Positions 60,744 to 64,000 of a stretch of DNA of 64,000 nt are shown here, one piece after another. A program made the position numbers and the translations under genes. The number at the start of each line of letters is the position of its first letter. The first letter of the stretch is position 1. Source of the DNA: DATBAK01 sp038240075 (GTDB lineage: Bacteria; Actinomycetota; Acidimicrobiia; IMCC26256; PALSA-610); contig JBBSEC010000001.1 in the NCBI GenBank assembly GCA_038240075.1, positions 93,222 through 157,221 on the forward strand, in the 5' to 3' direction. Under the pieces are notes generated by a model. It had not been told where the DNA came from. It made no database searches and worked only from the letters and a program-made list of their open reading frames with translations.

Positions 60744-61311
60744 CGTCGGCTCCTTCGAGATCTGCGAGACCCGCGACACGGAGCGCGTCGATCGCCTGGT
60801 GCGTGAGCGCCTTCACGGTGCCCTCCGCGCAGCCCATGCGTGCCGCGGTCTCGGCAACGCTGCAGTCGAGGAAGTAGCGCAGTGCGACGACCTCGCGTTG
60901 ACGACGGGGGAGCGCGGCGACGGCGCGGCGCACGTCGATTGCCTCGCCGGTCGCGTCGGAAACCGCTTCGCCTTCGACCCGTTGGCCTCGCTGCTCCACG
61001 AAACGCCGCTCTTCGAAACGCCGGGCGACCGCTCGCCGCCGCCACCACGAGTTGGCGAGGTTGAACCCGGTGCGGAACGCCCACGCTTCGGGATCGTCGT
61101 GCACCCGGAGCCGCTCCCAGTGCTCGATCACCCGGCTGAGGGTCTCCTGTGCAAGCTCGGTAGCGTCGTCGCGGTTCCTGCAGCACAGGCTGAGCGCGCC
61201 GACGAGCCGCGGGTACACCGCACGGCAGAACGCGGCCGCGTCGAGCGCGACCGTGCCGGGCGCGGTGGGGCCGAGCTCGATCGGATTGTCGGAGTCCACC
61301 ACCGCCACCAC
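60736..61311 (-). CDS. ECF-type sigma factor (SigE-like family)
   Basis: About 191 residues from GTG 61311 (GTG 61302 or 61299 also possible; an ATG at 61377 would overlap the start of the divergent SDR gene). Region 2: FCRAVYPRLVGALSLCCRNRDDATELAQETLSRVIEHWERLRVHDDPEAWAFRTGFNLANSWWRR; region 4: LPRRQREVVALRYFLDCSVAETAARMGCAEGTVKALTHQAIDAL. It ends inside the start of the membrane neocarzinostatin-like gene. The pair mirrors the sigma/sensor pair at 54190-55901 but with a different outer domain. Confidence 0.83.
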   Translation of the reverse strand: MVAVVDSDNPIELGPTAPGTVALDAAAFCRAVYPRLVGALSLCCRNRDDATELAQETLSRVIEHWERLRVHDDPEAWAFRTGFNLANSWWRRRAVARRFEERRFVEQRGQRVEGEAVSDATGEAIDVRRAVAALPRRQREVVALRYFLDCSVAETAARMGCAEGTVKALTHQAIDALRVAGLADLEGADDE

Positions 61312-61354
61312 ACCCCGAGAACGCTTGAGAGCCTCCGGAGGTTTAGCCGCTCGG

Positions 61355-61360
61355 TAGCCT
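61355..61360 (+). promoter_or_regulatory. Putative -10 hexamer of the second SDR gene
   Basis: TAGCCT lies seven bases before the GTG at 61368, giving a leaderless start. The divergent sigma gene begins within about 60 bases, so the two share this short promoter region. Confidence 0.4.
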
Positions 61361-61367
61361 CCCGTCA

Positions 61368-62189
61368 GTGGAGGCACTGCTCGCGGGGCGGGTCGCCGTC
61401 GTCACCGGCGGGGGCGGGGGTATCGGTCGGGGCATCGCGACGCGCTTCGCGTCCGAAGGGGCCTCGGTCGTCGTGGCCGAGATCGACGGCGAGCGCGCCG
61501 GCGACACCGTGGCGGAGATCGAGGCGGCGGGCGGCACCGCGACCGCGGAGGTCGTCGACGTCTGCACGCCACTCGGTGCCGCGCAGGCCGTCGCCCGGGC
61601 GGTCGAGGCGTTCGGAACGGTCGACGTGATGGTCAACAACGTCGGTCACTTCGGCGGTGCCCGCAAGCCGTTCCACGAAAACACCGACCAAGAGTGGAAC
61701 GACCTCTACGAGGTGAACCTCGGCCACGTGCTGCGCGGCACGCGCGCCGCGCTCGTGCACATGCTCGAACGCGGGACCGGTGGGAGCATCGTGAACGTGT
61801 CGACGATCGAAGCGTTTCGCGCGATCCCGACGCGCGCGGTGTACTCCGCGTTCAAGGCCGCGATCACCGGCTTCACGCGCAGTCTCGCGATTGAATACGC
61901 GCGCAACGGGATCCGCGTGAACGCGGTCGCTCCCGATGTCGTCGAGACCCTGCAGGTGCCGTACTCTCGCTGGGTTCCGCCCGAACAGCAGCATCTCGTG
62001 CCCACCTGGGTGCCGCTCGGACGCTTCGGATCTCCCGACGATGTCGCGGGCGCCGCGCTCTTCCTTGCCTCCGATCTCTCGCGGTTCGTCACCGGGACGA
62101 CGGTGCACGTCGACGGAGGCACGCTGGCGGCCGGAGGCTGGTTCCCGACCGAGGAAGGCGGATGGACCAACCGTCCCCGGCATCCATGA
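61368..62189 (+). CDS. Short-chain dehydrogenase/reductase
   Basis: A 273-residue classical SDR: VAVVTGGGGGIGRGIATRFASEGASVVVAEID, NNVGHFGG, catalytic Ser in VNVSTIEAF, Tyr-x-x-x-Lys in YSAFKAAITGFTRSLA, and a C-terminal GSPDDVAGAALFLASDLSRFVTGTTVHVDGG. The last motif is general to bacterial oxidoreductases acting on sugars, steroids or acyl groups. GTG start. Its end overlaps the next gene, a PhyH dioxygenase, so the two probably work on one substrate, but the pathway is not evident. Confidence 0.88.
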   Translation: MEALLAGRVAVVTGGGGGIGRGIATRFASEGASVVVAEIDGERAGDTVAEIEAAGGTATAEVVDVCTPLGAAQAVARAVEAFGTVDVMVNNVGHFGGARKPFHENTDQEWNDLYEVNLGHVLRGTRAALVHMLERGTGGSIVNVSTIEAFRAIPTRAVYSAFKAAITGFTRSLAIEYARNGIRVNAVAPDVVETLQVPYSRWVPPEQQHLVPTWVPLGRFGSPDDVAGAALFLASDLSRFVTGTTVHVDGGTLAAGGWFPTEEGGWTNRPRHP

Positions 62190-62986
62190 CGTCACTCGCC
62201 CGGCTCTACGACCTCGACCCGGCGGCGGCGGCGCGGTTCCGGCGCGATGGTCACATCGTGCTTCCCGCGGTTGCGTCGCGTGCCGAGGTCGACGAGTACC
62301 GGCCCGCGATCCAGCGCGGCGCGACGACGCTGCGGCGCGAGCAACGTCCGCTCTCAGAACGCGACACCTATGGCCGCGCGTTTCTCCAGTCGTGCAACCT
62401 GTGGCAGGTCGAGCCCGCGGTCGAGCGTTTCGTGCGCGCGCCGCGGTTCGGTCGCCTCGCCGCGGCGTTGCTCGGCGTCGAACGGGTCCGGCTCTACCAC
62501 GACCAGGCGCTCTTCAAGGAGCCGGCCGGCGGGCGCACACCGTGGCACCAGGACGAGTTCTACTGGCCGCTCGACACGGAGCAGACCGTGACGATGTGGA
62601 TGCCGCTCCACGACGTCACCACCGATATGGGGCTCATGGCGTTCGCCGACGGCTCGCACCGTCTCGGCGACCTGCGCGGCCGCGAGATCTCCGATCGCTC
62701 CGAAGCCGAGTTCGCGGCGCTGGTCGCCGAACGGGGGCTGACCGTCTCGCCGACGCCTGCGTTGGCCGCGGGCGACGCGTCGTTCCACGCGGGATGGACC
62801 TTGCACTGCGCGGGAGCGAATGAGACCGACGCCGTTCGTGAGGCGTTCACGATCATCTTCTTCGCCGACGGCGCGGCGCTGCGCGAGCCCCGCAACGCCT
62901 ATGAGCGCTTCGACGCGGCGGTGTGGCTCCCCGGGATCGGCGTCGGCGACGTGGCCGCCAGCGCGATCAACCCCGTCCTCGCTTGA
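62162..62986 (+). CDS. Phytanoyl-CoA dioxygenase (PhyH)-family protein
   Basis: The 274-residue Fe(II)/2-oxoglutarate oxygenase has the facial triad HQD (in TPWHQDEFYWP) and the distal His in FHAGWTLHCAGAN; the Arg that holds 2-oxoglutarate probably follows near DAVREAFTIIFF. Members hydroxylate acyl-CoA, mitomycin-type or other small molecules. GAGGAAGG just upstream supports ATG 62162; ATG 62186, which would overlap the SDR stop (ATGA), is possible. It is coupled to the SDR gene, which suggests hydroxylation followed by oxidation. Confidence 0.85.
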   Translation: MDQPSPASMTSLARLYDLDPAAAARFRRDGHIVLPAVASRAEVDEYRPAIQRGATTLRREQRPLSERDTYGRAFLQSCNLWQVEPAVERFVRAPRFGRLAAALLGVERVRLYHDQALFKEPAGGRTPWHQDEFYWPLDTEQTVTMWMPLHDVTTDMGLMAFADGSHRLGDLRGREISDRSEAEFAALVAERGLTVSPTPALAAGDASFHAGWTLHCAGANETDAVREAFTIIFFADGAALREPRNAYERFDAAVWLPGIGVGDVAASAINPVLA

Positions 62987-63012
62987 CGGAGCTCGGCCGA
63001 GGCGCCCCCGTT

Positions 63013-63039
63013 CTGAGTGAGTCCTCACTCAGCTAGGCT
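63013..63039 (+). promoter_or_regulatory. TetR operator and -10 of the TetR/ABC operon
   Basis: CTGAGTGAG-TC-CTCACTCAG (63013-63032) is a perfect 20-base palindrome with a two-base centre. It sits immediately before TAGGCT (63034-63039), the likely -10, which is eight bases before the ATG at 63048. Binding of the adjacent TetR protein here would block its own promoter. TGAGTGA/TCACTCA-type operators are well known for TetR regulators of drug pumps. Confidence 0.75.
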
Positions 63040-63047
63040 CCCGGGTC

Positions 63048-63647
63048 ATGACCGGCCCGGCGACTGTGACCAAGAGCACCCGCGCGTCGGCGTTGCCGCC
63101 CGACGAGCGCCGCTCGATGATCGTCGCCGCCACCCTGCCCCTGCTGCTCGAGCACGGCGACCGGGTGACCACCCGGCAGATCGCGGAGGCGGCCGGGATC
63201 GCCGAGGGCACCATCTTCCGGGCCTTCGGCGACAAGGACGAGGTCATCGCGGCGGTGGTGGAGTCGGCCCTCGATCCGGCCCCGCTCGAAGCCGCTCTCA
63301 ACGGGATTCCTGACGGCCTGCCGTTCGAGGAAGGGCTCGCGTCGGCGATCGCGATCATGCAGCAGCGCGTCATCGACATCTGGCGCCTGGTCTCGAGTGT
63401 CGGCACCCGCTTCCATGAGATGACCCGGCGACCCATGGCCGACAGCGACGCGCTCGTCCGCCGGTTCGAGGAACACCGCGCGCAGATCACGGTCGAGCCG
63501 ATCGTCGCGGCGCGGCTGCTGCGCGCGCTCACGATGTCGACGACGCACCCGATGCTCGCGGGCGAGCCCATGTCGCCCGCCGAGTTGCTTTCGCTGTTCC
63601 TCCACGGTGTCGGCCCGAAGCCGCCGGCGAAAGACACGCCGTGCTGA
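63048..63647 (+). CDS. TetR-family regulator, probably of the adjacent ABC exporter
   Basis: A 199-residue TetR protein: RRSMIVAATLPLLLEHGDRVTTRQIAEAAGIAEGTIFRAFGDKDEVIAAVVESAL is the HTH, followed by an all-helical domain. GTIFRAFGDKDEV is common in regulators of multidrug ABC exporters. A perfect operator overlaps its promoter, and the next gene, an ABC transporter, begins with a GTG inside its last codons, so it should repress both genes and be relieved by a compound exported by the pump. Start at ATG 63048. Confidence 0.9.
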   Translation: MTGPATVTKSTRASALPPDERRSMIVAATLPLLLEHGDRVTTRQIAEAAGIAEGTIFRAFGDKDEVIAAVVESALDPAPLEAALNGIPDGLPFEEGLASAIAIMQQRVIDIWRLVSSVGTRFHEMTRRPMADSDALVRRFEEHRAQITVEPIVAARLLRALTMSTTHPMLAGEPMSPAELLSLFLHGVGPKPPAKDTPC

Positions 63648-64000
63648 CCCGCCTGCTGAAGTCGCACCTCGCTCCGTACCGCAACCAGCTGCTCCTCATC
63701 GTCGCGCTGCAGACCGTGCAGACCTCTGCCGCGCTGACCCTGCCCACGATCAACGCGAACATCATCGACCGCGGCCTGCTCCGCAGCGACCAGGGCTACA
63801 TCTGGACGTGGGGCGCGGTGATGGTGGTCCTCTCGATCGTGCAGATCGTCTTCGCGGTCGCCGCGGTCTACTGGGGCGCCAAGGTCGCGATGAGCTTCGG
63901 GCGCGACCTGCGCAAGAACCTCTTCCATCAGGTCACCGATTTCTCGGCACGCGAAGTGGGCACGTTCGGCGCGCCGTCGCTCATCACGCGGATCACCAAC
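63641..64000 (+). CDS. ABC transporter, transmembrane part (runs off the window end)
   Basis: The frame opens with GTG at 63641, overlapping the TetR stop, and is still open at 64000, giving the first 120 residues. They contain LTRLLKSHLAPYRNQLLLIVALQTVQTSAALTLPTINANIIDRGLL and a second helix TWGAVMVVLSIVQIVFAVAAVYWGAKVAMSFGRDLRKNLFHQVTDFS, the start of an MdlA/MsbA-type exporter half-transporter with ATPase domain beyond the edge. The YWGAKVAMSFGRDLR coupling region is typical. With its TetR gene and operator it forms a drug-efflux-like cassette. Confidence 0.87.
   Translation, partial: MLTRLLKSHLAPYRNQLLLIVALQTVQTSAALTLPTINANIIDRGLLRSDQGYIWTWGAVMVVLSIVQIVFAVAAVYWGAKVAMSFGRDLRKNLFHQVTDFSAREVGTFGAPSLITRITN

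Overview
The window is GC-rich DNA from a high-GC actinobacterium. Lineage-informative genes are coenzyme F420 synthesis (CofD/CofE), an LCP-type cell-wall ligase, DUF3052, a 13E12-type HNH protein, a split FbiB and a zinc-tailed SecA. Gene content and order best fit Acidimicrobiia or a close relative, but that is an inference from memory, not a computed placement. No rRNA, tRNA or CRISPR array was seen, and no clear prophage or insertion sequence. About 60 genes are packed with short gaps, and many pairs overlap by 1-4 bases.

Layout. 1-6.4 kb: a partial PhzF-like gene, the biotinylated alpha subunit of an acyl-CoA carboxylase divergent from its likely biotin ligase, and a pabB-pabC-MFS operon. 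6.4-8.9 kb: a frameshifted 13E12/HNH gene and an acyl-CoA dehydrogenase. 8.9-17.4 kb: an envelope-glycan block with LCP ligase, UDP-glucose dehydrogenase, UDP-glucuronate decarboxylase, two GT2 glycosyltransferases, a His-rich membrane protein, a sugar-1-phosphate nucleotidyltransferase and a sugar epimerase. 17.4-20.6 kb: cofD-cofE-nitroreductase-EEP on the minus strand (F420). 21.1-26.6 kb: a giant membrane glycosyltransferase, a repeat-built DUF5719-like protein and a membrane thioredoxin-like protein, overlapping start to stop. 26.6-37.8 kb: ftsH, a CPBP protease, a zinc ribbon, a large membrane protein, phosphomannomutase, Trm112-like, PGI/PMI-type SIS isomerase, an eqolisin-like protein and S-adenosylhomocysteinase. 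37.8-48.8 kb: GNAT, SDR, mtnA, comF, hpf, a response regulator, secA, prfB, ftsE-ftsX and a 1-Cys peroxiredoxin. 48.9-64 kb: an accessory part with MFS, DUF3052, SRAP, TetR/desaturase, UGT, two sigma-factor/membrane-sensor pairs, a sulfatase-thioesterase-LLM operon, SDR/PhyH, TetR and a partial ABC exporter.

How it works together. SIS isomerase, phosphomannomutase and the nucleotidyltransferase could make GDP-mannose. The dehydrogenase and decarboxylase make UDP-glucuronate and UDP-xylose. The polyprenyl-phosphate-type GT2, the other transferases and the LCP protein could assemble a lipid-linked glycan and attach it to the wall. Much of the order 8.9-45 kb recalls the Mycobacterium tuberculosis Rv3240c-Rv3267 region (secA1, hpf-like, comF, sahH, manB, fbiA/fbiB, wbbL, LCP).

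Regulation. At least sixteen genes have a TANNNT -10 hexamer only 5-10 bases before an ATG or GTG, so leaderless transcription looks common. Three palindromes look like repressor operators, and ahcY has a structured leader. The most unusual elements are the sigma factor paired with a membrane-anchored tandem neocarzinostatin-like protein, the four-repeat DUF5719-like protein, the His-rich membrane protein in the glycan block, and several unexplained repeats and hairpins.
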